The translations under genes and the position numbers were made by a program. This document shows, one piece after another, positions 16,097 through 23,837 of a stretch of DNA of 48,093 bases. Source of the DNA: a virus; the IMG/VR virus record IMGVR_UViG_3300031603_000009, positions 1 through 48,093 of that record; one strand, given 5' to 3'. Each line of letters begins with the position of its first letter. Position 1 is the first letter of the stretch. The notes beneath the pieces were generated by a model that was not told the DNA's origin, did not search any database, and was given only the letters and a program-made list of their open reading frames with translations.

Positions 16097-16992
16097 AAAT
16101 CAAAAACGTATTCGGAAAAGTAATCTACTCAAGCGAGGCGACAAGCCTGGCGGGGTGTGTTGAAAACGCTGTTAAAGATGCTGTCAATCTCAGAAGAGCC
16201 GATCTCAGTGATGCCAATCTCATTGATGTCTATCTCAGAGGTGCCAGTCTCAGTGATGCCAATCTCAGTGGTGCCAGTCTCAGTGGTGCCAGTCTCAGTG
16301 ATGCCAATCTCATTGATGTCGATCTCAGAAGAGCCAATCTCAGTGATGTCGATCTCAGTGGTGCCAATCTCATTGATGTCGATCTCAGAGGTGCCAATCT
16401 CAGAGGTGCCAGTCTCAGTGGTGCCAGTCTCAGAAGAGCCAATCTCAGTGATGTCGATCTCAGTGGTGCCAATCTCATTGATGTCGATCTCAGAGGTGCC
16501 AATCTCAGAGGTGCCAGTCTCAGTGGTGCCAGTCTCAGAGGTGCCAATCTCATTGATGTCGATCTCAGTGATGCCAATCTCATTGATGTCGATCTCAGAA
16601 GAGCCAATCTCAGTGATGTCGATCTCAGTGGTGCCAATCTCATTGATGTCGATCTCAGTGGTGCCAATCTCAGTGGTGCCAGTCTCAGTGGTGCCAGTCT
16701 CAGAGGTGCCAATCTCATTGATGTCGATCTCAGAGGTGCCAATCTCAGAGGTGCCAGTCTCAGTGATGAAATAAAAATAGAAAAACAGCCTATACAGGTA
16801 GACGCAATCAAATATTACATCCTGATTTTTGACAATCACATGAAAATCGGCTGCGAGTTTCACTCGATATCTGAGTGGTTCGGTTTTGATGACCGTAAAA
16901 TATTAGAAATGGACGGCAAGGATGGGCTTAATTGGTGGGTGAGATGGAAGGATTCTTTGATGATGATTTGTGCGGCTGAAGGTAGGGCATGA
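16093..16992 (+). CDS. Pentapeptide-repeat protein with unique C-terminal domain
   Basis: 299 residues, GTG start in a GTGA overlap. Residues 32-224 are about 38 tandem pentapeptides of the A(N/D)LSx type (GANLIDVDLRGANLRGASLS), predicted to form a right-handed quadrilateral beta-helix. That fold mimics DNA in gyrase-protecting proteins such as Qnr and MfpA. The N-terminal 31 residues (NVFGKVIYSSEATSLAGCVE) are typical of phage pentapeptide proteins. The C-terminal 75 residues are unique, with WFGFDDRKI and WWVRWKD. Codons in the repeats are nearly invariant, so the array is a recent expansion. Function is unknown; gyrase interaction is only a hypothesis. Confidence 0.8.
   Translation: MKIKNVFGKVIYSSEATSLAGCVENAVKDAVNLRRADLSDANLIDVYLRGASLSDANLSGASLSGASLSDANLIDVDLRRANLSDVDLSGANLIDVDLRGANLRGASLSGASLRRANLSDVDLSGANLIDVDLRGANLRGASLSGASLRGANLIDVDLSDANLIDVDLRRANLSDVDLSGANLIDVDLSGANLSGASLSGASLRGANLIDVDLRGANLRGASLSDEIKIEKQPIQVDAIKYYILIFDNHMKIGCEFHSISEWFGFDDRKILEMDGKDGLNWWVRWKDSLMMICAAEGRA
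16186..16764 (+). repeat. 15-bp coding repeat array with a 105-bp tandem duplication
   Basis: About 38 units of 15 bp built from a few words (GGTGCCAATCTCA, GATGTCGATCTCA and close relatives). Bases 16327-16431 and 16432-16536 are identical, a perfect 105-bp tandem copy, and much of it recurs from 16597. Several other frames on both strands stay open across the array because the unit lacks stop codons. Confidence 0.9.
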
Positions 16993-17057
16993 AACATGCA
17001 ATTCACGCGTGAGTGATAACCAAGGAAGTTCGCAAACAAATAAAATGGAGGTAGACA

Positions 17058-17201
17058 ATGTAAAAACAAGACCTCACTAGATGGGGTGATTCAGTTGAAC
17101 TAGAGTTCAAATTTCAGTTAGGTACAATTATAAACTCAAGTTCTTGGCTTGGGTTTATAATCAATAATGAAGGGGGGATAAAGTGGAAAAATCACAAATA
17201 A
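17058..17201 (+). pseudogene. Possible small gene blocked by TAA at codon 2
   Basis: GGAGG at 17047-17051 is ideally placed before ATG 17058, but the second codon is TAA. The same frame then stays open for 45 codons (KQDLTRWGDSVELEFKFQ...) to TAA at 17199-17201, overlapping the next gene's GTG. It could be a gene killed by a nonsense change, a start-stop regulatory element, or chance. Confidence 0.3.
17127..17161. promoter_or_regulatory. 14-bp stem-loop upstream of small membrane genes
   Basis: ATTATAAACTCAAG (17127-17140), a 7-base loop, then CTTGGGTTTATAAT (17148-17161). This gives 13 Watson-Crick pairs and one G-U pair in RNA. No T-run follows, so it is more likely an mRNA stabiliser, processing site or operator than a terminator. 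Confidence 0.55.
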
Positions 17202-17323
17202 AACGAAAGCAAGCTGCAGTAGACAATTTCTGTTCATTTTGTATGGGCCTTGGAATACTTGTCGTTGTCATCATCCTAGTATCAGTTCCTCTCTATATTT
17301 TACACGCTGTGGGGTGGATGTAA
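17183..17323 (+). CDS. Tiny membrane protein (46 aa)
   Basis: GTG start after a very strong ribosome site (GGGGGGA at 17173-17179). A basic, polar N-terminus with two Cys (FCSFC) is followed by a hydrophobic segment (MGLGILVVVIILVSVPLYIL), predicted to span the inner membrane once. The stop overlaps the next ATG (TAATG). Function is unknown; superinfection exclusion or lysis timing are possible. Confidence 0.55.
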   Translation: MEKSQIKRKQAAVDNFCSFCMGLGILVVVIILVSVPLYILHAVGWM

Positions 17324-17412
17324 TGGCAAACATCATTGTAACGATAATCATGTTCCCTATGTTCGTATGTGGGGCTTATTTGACATTCCTGGCTATGGCC
17401 GCTCAATATTAA
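17323..17412 (+). CDS. Tiny membrane protein (29 aa)
   Basis: Starts in a TAATG overlap with the preceding gene. Nearly all 29 residues form one hydrophobic helix (IIVTIIMFPMFVCGAYLTFL). It is translationally coupled to the 46-residue membrane protein, so the two may act as a pair. Confidence 0.5.
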   Translation: MANIIVTIIMFPMFVCGAYLTFLAMAAQY

Positions 17413-17444
17413 ACTGACATGAACACTGAGGAACAAATGTCAGT
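17413..17444. promoter_or_regulatory. 8-bp inverted repeat over a small-gene start
   Basis: ACTGACAT (17413-17420) and ATGTCAGT (17437-17444) are perfect inverted copies separated by 16 bases. The left arm contains the start region of the 28-codon frame at 17419, so the hairpin could limit its translation. Confidence 0.35.
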
Positions 17445-17505
17445 GGACCTGCTGGATAATGAAGATGATCAAACTGTAAATATTGAGCCAGCTGCAGGTA
17501 TATGA
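17419..17505 (+). CDS. 28-residue acidic peptide, coupled to the radical-SAM-like gene
   Basis: ATG 17419 to TGA 17503-17505, which overlaps the ATG of the next gene (ATGA). The product is short and acidic (SVDLLDNEDDQTVNIEP) and matches no family. The overlap suggests at least a coupling role. Confidence 0.35.
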   Translation: MNTEEQMSVDLLDNEDDQTVNIEPAAGI

Positions 17506-18299
17506 AAGAATACTTGCCATATTTATCTGCATCAATAAACAGAAAGGGCGTTCTTGACATTGATACGGTAAAGGGGTGTAAATTGGGTATGGCAAACTAT
17601 CCTAAAGGTGGATGTTAAGGCCTTTGTTACGCAGCAAAAACAGCAAAGTTTTACGGTTATGATTTTAGTACCAGCATCAGCAGAAAGTTACACAAACCAA
17701 GCAAACAATTAAATCTATTTAACAAGCCAGTGATTTACGGAAAAAGAAACATAAAAACCATTGTTGAAAATCATACCCTTAAGTGGTTCAGAATAGGGAC
17801 AATGGGCGACCCTTGCCATGATTGGGAATTAACAGCAACGGTCTGTGAGTGGTTGTACAAATTCAAAACACCGGTAATTATAACAAAACATTGGATAAAA
17901 TTATCCGATATATTGCTAAATAGACTTTTGTCTTGTGGTGTTGTTATTAACACCTCTATTTCTCCACTAGACACAAATGAAGAAATAACACACAGGTTAA
18001 ACCAATTTAATAGAATAAAAGATTTTGGAATAATATCAGTTTTAAGAATAGTTTCTTGTAAATTTGGACAAACAGAAAACGGGAAAAAATTAAACAAAAT
18101 ACAGAATAAACTTTTAAAAAACAATCCGATTATTGATAATCCATTAAGAATCACAAAGTCTGATTACAGAGTAAAAAATGGTGATATAATAATAGAAAGA
18201 ATAAAAGATATGAACAGTTTGAATTCAATAAGCATGAATAGTAAAAATGCTTACTTAGGTAAATGTATGGATTGTCCGGACCAATGTGGTGTACTTTAA
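17502..18299 (+). pseudogene. Radical-SAM-like protein interrupted by an in-frame TAA
   Basis: One continuous frame of 266 codons apart from TAA at 17616-17618 (codon 39). The stop lies inside the cysteine motif: KGCKLG...YPKGGC-stop-GLCYAAK, like the CxnCxxCYA motif of phage DUF5131/radical-SAM-like proteins. After the stop come FRIGTMGDPCHDWE, VIITKHW, SISPLDTNEEITHRLN and a C-terminal cysteine cluster (GKCMDCPDQCGVL), fitting a second Fe-S site. A GTG at 17730 could give a shorter product without the first motif. It is followed after 15 bases by a methyltransferase fusion, so DNA-base modification is the likely context. Nonsense mutation, readthrough or sequencing error cannot be told apart here. 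Confidence 0.6.
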
Positions 18300-18314
18300 A
18301 ACTAGGAGAGCCAA

Positions 18315-19727
18315 ATGCAACAAAAATTAGTTAACAAACCAGTGCAAAAACAAATGTTTAAACAAGAGGTTGAATATATCCAATTAGACAGTGTTATTGG
18401 TTCAGGGTATGAAGAACCAGTTGCAGACCTGGCTATAAGGGATAAGGTTGCATACAGGGCAGCAAGAAAAAATATGCAGATACATTCAGCTATCATATTG
18501 AATATAAACAACGTATTTAGTGGGTTTATGACATATCAAGTAAACCATGAGGCCGGTGAGTTTTGTTTACTACAGTCGGCAATGGAGCTTGACCGTAAAG
18601 ATAAAGAAATTTATAGCGGAATGGTTAATGAAATAATAAAACAAAACACTTTTGGTTATCCAATGGTTATGACCGTAAGTCTTAAGCACGACCTTGAAAA
18701 CCCCAAAGTTTTCGAGAAAATAGGTTTTCAAACTTACCTTTTACTAAGTGGCTTTGCATACATGGTTTACGGGACACTTGACCAGGTAAGAATGAAAAGG
18801 CTTGCACATGCAACAATGACCAATGCGTGGACAACGACGCGCTCTGACTGGCTTAAGATGAAAAAAGAGTGGAATGGAAAAATTGAAGAGGCTGGCGAAA
18901 AGCACAATATACCTAACCCTAAATTTGCTTCTAGAGATGGTTGTTGGCAAGGGTCGAATGGTTACTCGAATGTGGTTCTTTCTTCTAACGTAATAGAAGA
19001 AGGTAAGGTGGTTCACAAGAAAGGTAAGTCATTTAATGGTAACGCCTCGGTGCTTGATCCGTTAGCCTGTGAAGTAATCCTACGGTTCTTTATGCCAACA
19101 ACAGGGAAGAGAGTTTACAACCCCTTTGGCGGTGGTGTCCAGTTTGGGTTTGTTACTGGAAGTTATGGGTTTGAGTATATAGCCAGTGAAATACGACAAA
19201 ACCAATGTGATGCGAACAACGCAATATGTCAGGACTTATCAAGCGCAAAGTGGATAAAGAGCGATAGTTCAACATATAAACCTGGTGGAAAGTTTGATCT
19301 GGTTTTCTCTTGTCCACCTTATTACAAAGTTGAAAAGTATATTGATTACGAAGGTATTATTCCAGAAGGTGAACTAAACAACATACCGACATATGACGAG
19401 TTTAGAGATACACTTTTCGCTGGATATAAAAAAGCAATTGAGGCGCTGAATGATAATTGTTTCTTTGTCGTAATGACAGGTGACTCGAGAGACAAGAACG
19501 GTGCTTATTACGGTTGTGAGTCTGAACATGAGCTTTTCTTTAAAGAGCAAGGGCTACACCTTTATAATAAGATTGTTTACCTTGAGTGTGAATTTACACG
19601 GCTTGCACATGCGAAAAGGACACTTGATTTCCGTAAGTTTCCCAAACGTGAGCAGAAAATAATAGTTGCTTACAAGGGTGACATGAAATTGATAAAAGAC
19701 CTTTACCCTAAAATTGGGAGGCTTTGA
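18315..19727 (+). CDS. GNAT-like domain fused to an amino-methyltransferase domain
   Basis: 470 residues, ATG after AGGAGAG. Residues 50-150 have a GNAT pattern: strand SAIILNINNVFSGFMTY, FCLLQSAMELDR, then ENPKVFEKIGFQTYL, where N..VFEKIGF is the motif-B helix. Residues 245-470 are a Rossmann methyltransferase: motif I VYNPFGGGVQFGF and motif IV LVFSCPPYYKVEKY, the (S/D)PPY type of N4-cytosine/N6-adenine enzymes, with a conserved tail (RTLDFRKFPKREQKIIVAYKGD). Mom of phage Mu also has a GNAT-like fold and modifies adenine, so a two-step hypermodification enzyme is conceivable. This is inference; plain methylation is the simpler reading. Confidence 0.7.
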   Translation: MQQKLVNKPVQKQMFKQEVEYIQLDSVIGSGYEEPVADLAIRDKVAYRAARKNMQIHSAIILNINNVFSGFMTYQVNHEAGEFCLLQSAMELDRKDKEIYSGMVNEIIKQNTFGYPMVMTVSLKHDLENPKVFEKIGFQTYLLLSGFAYMVYGTLDQVRMKRLAHATMTNAWTTTRSDWLKMKKEWNGKIEEAGEKHNIPNPKFASRDGCWQGSNGYSNVVLSSNVIEEGKVVHKKGKSFNGNASVLDPLACEVILRFFMPTTGKRVYNPFGGGVQFGFVTGSYGFEYIASEIRQNQCDANNAICQDLSSAKWIKSDSSTYKPGGKFDLVFSCPPYYKVEKYIDYEGIIPEGELNNIPTYDEFRDTLFAGYKKAIEALNDNCFFVVMTGDSRDKNGAYYGCESEHELFFKEQGLHLYNKIVYLECEFTRLAHAKRTLDFRKFPKREQKIIVAYKGDMKLIKDLYPKIGRL

Positions 19728-19829
19728 TTTAACGTGCTGACCACGTGACTATGAAATTGACGAATAAGGTGTTGATGTGGGGATTGTGCTGATTATTTGC
19801 TTGATGAAGGTTAATTAAACATTTGCTGG

Positions 19830-19870
19830 TTTTGCCTTGACACGTTCGGGCAAAACCTGTACAGTATATT
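19830..19870 (+). promoter_or_regulatory. Promoter and operator before small HTH gene
   Basis: TTGACA (19837-19842), 17 bases, TACAGT (19860-19865), with TATATT overlapping at 19865-19870. TTTTGCC (19830-19836) and GGCAAAA (19849-19855) are inverted copies flanking the -35 box, a likely repressor site. Downstream is the HTH gene at 19899. Confidence 0.6.
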
Positions 19871-19898
19871 ATAACGTAAACTTAACAAAGAGGCTGGC

Positions 19899-20096
19899 AT
19901 GATAAATGTTGCAGATGGAAGGGGAAAAAGTAGGGCTAAAATTGGTAAAATAAACCGCGACAAGGTTGAGAATTACTACAAGGAAAATCCTGGGAGTAAT
20001 ATTATTAACTGTTGCAGGGCTTTGGGCTTGAGCTATCCAGCAGTAAAGCGACACATAAAAGCACTTACGGTTATAGGCAGACGCAGCGTTGATTGA
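19899..20096 (+). CDS. Small helix-turn-helix protein
   Basis: 65 residues, ribosome site GAGG. RDKVENYYKENPGSNIINCC followed by RALGLSYPAVKRHIKAL reads as a winged-helix/HTH motif in which the recognition helix is SYPAVKRHIKAL. It is a probable early transcription regulator, heading the replication genes and driven by the promoter at 19837. Confidence 0.6.
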   Translation: MINVADGRGKSRAKIGKINRDKVENYYKENPGSNIINCCRALGLSYPAVKRHIKALTVIGRRSVD

Positions 20097-20122
20097 CGTG
20101 TTTAGTTTAGGGAGGTTGTGAC

Positions 20123-20605
20123 ATGGAGTGTTTTGTTAGAACAATAAAAAACGGTGACACGCACCAAAACTTTTATACCTACATCTGTGCAAGATGTGCA
20201 GAAGACCTCCCAGAAAGTGCTCCAATGTATATGGACGCAAAAGAGGCATATTGTCCAGAGTGTGCTTTCTTGGAGGATATTATAGACCATGATGAATTGA
20301 TGAAGTTGTCTTATTGGCTGCCTCCTGGATGTTGTGCTACGGTTGCTAACGGCAAGGTTGAGTTCATGCTAAAACAAACGGCAAAACCCAAAACAGACAG
20401 GCGAAATTGCGCAGAGTATAAGGGTTGGCGGACAAGTGTTTTTGAAAGAGACAAATATACTTGTCAAACATGCGGGGTTGTTGGGGGGGAGTTAAACGCT
20501 CACCACATAAAACCATATTCTACATACAAAAGGCTAAGGTTCTCCATTAACAATGGCATAACTTTATGCAAACATTGCCACAGGACAGAACATGCCAAGA
20601 ATTAA
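20123..20605 (+). CDS. HNH endonuclease with N-terminal zinc ribbon
   Basis: 160 residues, strong ribosome site GGGAGG. The N-terminal part has CARC...CPEC, a zinc ribbon. The C-terminal 65 residues are a typical HNH nuclease: [39 protein letters not shown], with the beta-beta-alpha metal site (HH...N...H) and paired Cys. The stop overlaps the initiator gene. It could cut DNA in packaging, recombination or homing; the location beside replication genes does not decide. Confidence 0.75.
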   Translation: MECFVRTIKNGDTHQNFYTYICARCAEDLPESAPMYMDAKEAYCPECAFLEDIIDHDELMKLSYWLPPGCCATVANGKVEFMLKQTAKPKTDRRNCAEYKGWRTSVFERDKYTCQTCGVVGGELNAHHIKPYSTYKRLRFSINNGITLCKHCHRTEHAKN

Positions 20606-21326
20606 AGGTGGGTTCTATTTAAAGGCAAAGTGTGTGCAAGAGAGCTGGATAGCAAAAGCGCCACCACACGTTAGGGAAATATGGGATCTTTTCCTTAGAA
20701 AAGCATTTTATGCCGATGGGAAAAAAATAAAAATAGGTCAGTTATTGGTAACATACAAAGATATAATAGAGGAGCTTTCGTGGTTTGTCGGGTATAGAAA
20801 AGTAACATATAAAAAACATCATTGCGAAATTGCTATGAAAGCTCTTGTGAAAGCCGCTATGATAACTACAACGAAAACTACAAGGGGTGTGATCGTAACT
20901 GTGCTTAATTATAGCAAATATCAGAACATTAAAAACTACGAGTGCTACAGCGAAAGCTACACGAAAGCTACAACAACACTACAACCTACCGCCACCATAG
21001 AGAAAGAAGAGAAAGAAGAGAAACCTATTGTCGAGAAACCACATCGACAACGTATTCCCTATGAAAAAATTGTTTCTTTCTTCAATGAGACAACAGGCAA
21101 AAACTACAAACATACAACCAACGGCACAAAGTCGCACATCAAAGCAAGGATTAACGAGGGTTTTACTTTTGACGACTTCAAAGCGGTTATATTAGCAAAA
21201 AGCAATGAGTGGCAGTCTGACCCCAAAATGGAACAGTACTTGAGGCCAGCAACATTGTTTGGAGCGAAATTTGAATCTTACTTGCAATCGTCAGGGAAGC
21301 AACAACCGGAGGCATGGGACGGATGA
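20592..21326 (+). CDS. Replication initiator, DnaD-like with conserved phage C-terminal domain
   Basis: 244 residues. The N-terminal domain ([29 protein letters not shown]) is the winged helix of phage replisome organisers. The C-terminal domain carries the widespread signature [56 protein letters not shown]. The linker is encoded by iteron-like repeats (20951-20972), placing the candidate origin inside the gene as in lambda O. It overlaps the helicase gene by ATGA and would load that helicase at the origin. Confidence 0.8.
   Translation: MPRIKGGFYLKAKCVQESWIAKAPPHVREIWDLFLRKAFYADGKKIKIGQLLVTYKDIIEELSWFVGYRKVTYKKHHCEIAMKALVKAAMITTTKTTRGVIVTVLNYSKYQNIKNYECYSESYTKATTTLQPTATIEKEEKEEKPIVEKPHRQRIPYEKIVSFFNETTGKNYKHTTNGTKSHIKARINEGFTFDDFKAVILAKSNEWQSDPKMEQYLRPATLFGAKFESYLQSSGKQQPEAWDG
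20872..20972 (+). repeat. Iteron-like repeats, candidate replication origin
   Basis: CGAAAGCTACA occurs twice in perfect tandem (20951-20961, 20962-20972), with a one-mismatch copy CGAAAACTACA at 20872-20882 and partial copies between. A purine-rich tract follows at 21000-21023. Repeats within an initiator gene followed by a biased tract are the layout of lambda-type origins. Confidence 0.45.
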
Positions 21327-22522
21327 TAACAGAAAAAGCACTAATTGGTTCACTGGTAATGTACCCAGCAAAGTTTATCTCTGTTTGTGGAATAGTTAAA
21401 ACAGAGGACTTTGCCGACGACCAGGCTAAGCGGGTTTTTGAAATAGCCAAGAAGTTATGGCAGCAGAAAAAGAAAGTCGATGCTGTCACGGTGTTCGCTG
21501 AAGATAACGAACTATCCTCTTTCCTCTCAGAAGTGGTTGATATGGCTACTGGGGTAGGGATTGAAGATTATGCAAGGAAGGTGGCAAGTTGTGCTAAGTC
21601 CAGGCGGATAGATACTGGACTTGAGGAGATATACAAGCAACCGGCGCCTAGCTCTGAAAAGTTAGAAAACATGATGGCGTTGTATAACAAGGAAAACGAT
21701 ATTGTGAAGAAGGACGCCAGTATCAAGGCGGTTATGAAGCGGTTTGATAAGGTGCTTGTTAATGGGATCTCTACAGGATTTCCATTCCTAGACGATATCT
21801 ACATTAAATATGTTCCAGGGCATATCTGGACGATGGGAGCATATACGAGTGTAGGCAAAACAGCGGTGATGATTCAAAAGATGTGCAACTTGATACGCAA
21901 CAACGATAATCCATCTGTGATAGTTATATCGGCAGAGATGACAGAAGAACAGCTGATAGCTCGGTTACTTGCAAACTTCACAGGGGTACACTCTCAGCGC
22001 ATACTGACAAAGAACTATTGGCAGGGCGAAGAGGAGGTTGTGGAAGTGTACAAGGGTCTTATCGCATCTAAGAATTTCACGATACATGATGACATTTATG
22101 ATTTGTCGGAAATTGAAAATGTATTTAGAAGGAAAGAAATGCAGGGTGGTGTTGATGTTGGCTTTATTGATTATGTGCAAAACTGTAGTGTCAAATCTGC
22201 GGTAAGCGGCTACCAAGAGGGATCACAGCTTGCTAAAGGTATCCAGAAATTAGCCAAAGATGTAAGGGCAACAATCGTCTGTCTCAGCCAAGTGTCTAAC
22301 GATGTAGGCAGGGGCAACACCGAACAGTTTGAGCTAAAAGGTGCTGGCGAGTGGGCAGCTGTATCTGACGTCGGTATAATGTTACAGCGAGGCGCAAACA
22401 ACAAATATGCCATGAAGTATGAAGTAAAAAAGAATCGGCACGGTAAATTGCACACGCACAAAATGGAGTTCAAGGACGACTACACGAAACTTGAGGCCAT
22501 TGGTGAGTGTGTAACTCAATGA
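21323..22522 (+). CDS. Replicative DNA helicase, DnaB-like
   Basis: 399 residues from ATG 21323 (ATGA overlap, GGAGG 10 bases upstream; an ATG at 21314 is too close to it). Residues 1-90 form the N-terminal DnaB domain ([17 protein letters not shown]). The RecA-like core has Walker A GAYTSVGKTA, SAEMTEEQLIARL, the Walker B region GFIDYVQNC and ATIVCLSQVSNDVGRG. It is a hexameric 5'-3' fork helicase, somewhat shorter than bacterial DnaB, paired with the DnaD-like initiator just upstream. No phage polymerase or primase is present. Confidence 0.88.
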   Translation: MITEKALIGSLVMYPAKFISVCGIVKTEDFADDQAKRVFEIAKKLWQQKKKVDAVTVFAEDNELSSFLSEVVDMATGVGIEDYARKVASCAKSRRIDTGLEEIYKQPAPSSEKLENMMALYNKENDIVKKDASIKAVMKRFDKVLVNGISTGFPFLDDIYIKYVPGHIWTMGAYTSVGKTAVMIQKMCNLIRNNDNPSVIVISAEMTEEQLIARLLANFTGVHSQRILTKNYWQGEEEVVEVYKGLIASKNFTIHDDIYDLSEIENVFRRKEMQGGVDVGFIDYVQNCSVKSAVSGYQEGSQLAKGIQKLAKDVRATIVCLSQVSNDVGRGNTEQFELKGAGEWAAVSDVGIMLQRGANNKYAMKYEVKKNRHGKLHTHKMEFKDDYTKLEAIGECVTQ

Positions 22523-22770
22523 CTAAAACAAAGGGTAGCCACACATGTAAAAAAGGCGACAGGATAATCCATAAGGGTGCGGAAATGTCTGTTTTGGAAA
22601 TTTACGAGCAAGGGCGGTCTGGATGGGTGCAAAATGGCAAACTATCAGGTAGAAAGAAAGCTAGAGTTGTTGCCTGCCGTGTTCTACCCGATCGAGTAAA
22701 CACGGCAGGCCAGGTTTTAACTAGGAGTCCTTTTTTGATAGAAGACGAATGGGAACACAAGGAGACGTAA
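22519..22770 (+). CDS. Small basic hypothetical protein
   Basis: 83 residues from ATG 22519, overlapping the helicase stop (ATGA). HTCKKGDRIIHKGAEMSVLEIYEQGRSGWV (in parts) suggests a small beta-barrel of SH3/KOW type. Its function is unknown; it is expressed with the replication genes. Confidence 0.5.
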   Translation: MTKTKGSHTCKKGDRIIHKGAEMSVLEIYEQGRSGWVQNGKLSGRKKARVVACRVLPDRVNTAGQVLTRSPFLIEDEWEHKET

Positions 22771-22774
22771 ACTA

Positions 22775-23341
22775 ATGCAACAAACAGAAACGATCATAGT
22801 GCTGGTATCTGAAGTCGTATCAGTAAAAGGCACAGGCACGCACGAATACACGTTAAGCGATGGTCCTGAAATGTATCGACCAAACCAGCTTGCGAGACAT
22901 GTCGGTATTCTGTGGGAAACAATAAAAAAGCGGATATCTGCCTACGGTCCTTTCTCGGAACTGATTTTTTATCATGGTAGAATACCGAAGTCGCTGAGCG
23001 TGGCGGCCAAAGGGAAGCATGGTGCTAAGAAAAAAGAACACATCCACGGCGGGAAAATTGGAGCAAGATTTAGCGTTAACGGCGGACTAATTACGCGGTC
23101 AGGAAAGATACTAGCCCCAAACACCGCGCTTGAGGATAAGCTGTATCCACCGTTACCTGCCGAGTATGAGGGCACAGAGTGCCGCCTAAGCGCGAAACAC
23201 GACCGAAGGGGTAGCCAAGGTAACGCCAAAACAATAAGCGGGCTAGGGGCCAGTGTACTCCTTTCAAAGTACAATGCTAAACACTACAAGGGAACTCGAT
23301 CGTTTATTCGCACTGAAGAATTCGGGAGTGTGCCGGTATGA
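22775..23341 (+). CDS. Hypothetical protein of the replication operon
   Basis: 188 residues. The first third (YRPNQLARHVGILWETIKKR) could be a helix-turn-helix. The rest is basic and Gly-rich (KHGAKKKEHIHGGKIGARFS), resembling nucleic-acid-binding proteins. Its stop overlaps the resolvase ATG. No family recognised. Confidence 0.5.
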   Translation: MQQTETIIVLVSEVVSVKGTGTHEYTLSDGPEMYRPNQLARHVGILWETIKKRISAYGPFSELIFYHGRIPKSLSVAAKGKHGAKKKEHIHGGKIGARFSVNGGLITRSGKILAPNTALEDKLYPPLPAEYEGTECRLSAKHDRRGSQGNAKTISGLGASVLLSKYNAKHYKGTRSFIRTEEFGSVPV

Positions 23342-23781
23342 AATTAATCAGAATAGGTGTCGATCCAGGAACACACACAGGCATAGCTGCATGGATTCCA
23401 TCAAAGCGAATACTCGTAATGTGCGAAAGTGATGGAATAATTGGAGCACAGCAAACAATCCTTGAGTTTAAGGCGCAGAAAAACGTGGAGATTGAAATAT
23501 GGATCGAGGACGCGAGAAAGGCAGGGAGGGGCGGGAAGTATGCATCAGCTAAAGCCCAAAAGAACGCGAACAGCAAAGCGCAGGGGGCAGGGTCAGTCAA
23601 GCGTGATTCCGCAATATGGGAAGAGTTTTGCAAATACCATCAGATTAGGTACTCGAAACTGGCACCGAATCGGCGGATCACGAAGCTAAATAAAGATCAG
23701 TTTGCATTAAGGACGAGGTGGCAGGGACGGACCAATGAGCACGGCCGTGACGCTGGAATGTTGGTTTATGGGACTCAATGA
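23338..23781 (+). CDS. RuvC-like Holliday-junction resolvase
   Basis: 147 residues in an ATGA overlap. The RNase H-fold acidic residues are in place: D in IRIGVDPGTHTGIA, E/D in IWIEDARKAG, and D in HGRDAGMLVY. RuvC-type phage resolvases cut branched DNA from recombination or before packaging. It lies with the replication genes, close to the length of short phage members. Confidence 0.75.
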   Translation: MKLIRIGVDPGTHTGIAAWIPSKRILVMCESDGIIGAQQTILEFKAQKNVEIEIWIEDARKAGRGGKYASAKAQKNANSKAQGAGSVKRDSAIWEEFCKYHQIRYSKLAPNRRITKLNKDQFALRTRWQGRTNEHGRDAGMLVYGTQ

Positions 23782-23837
23782 GTTGGTTGATTGGAAAGTA
23801 ATATCAGTCGCGAGGTTTTTTAAAAAAGGAGTAGCTC

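Noticed and set aside
16186-16764. CRISPR-like array
   Set aside because: The 15-bp units have no spacers, are in frame throughout and encode pentapeptides. No cas gene is present.
16129-16863. Long minus-strand and alternative-frame open frames over the pentapeptide array
   Set aside because: They exist only because the 15-bp repeat has no stop codon in those frames. They have no ribosome sites, and the plus-strand frame has the recognisable pentapeptide fold and operon overlaps.
17502-18299. Genome-wide TAA reassignment
   Set aside because: Many intact, well-bounded genes end in TAA with the next gene starting in a TAATG overlap, so TAA is a normal stop in this phage.
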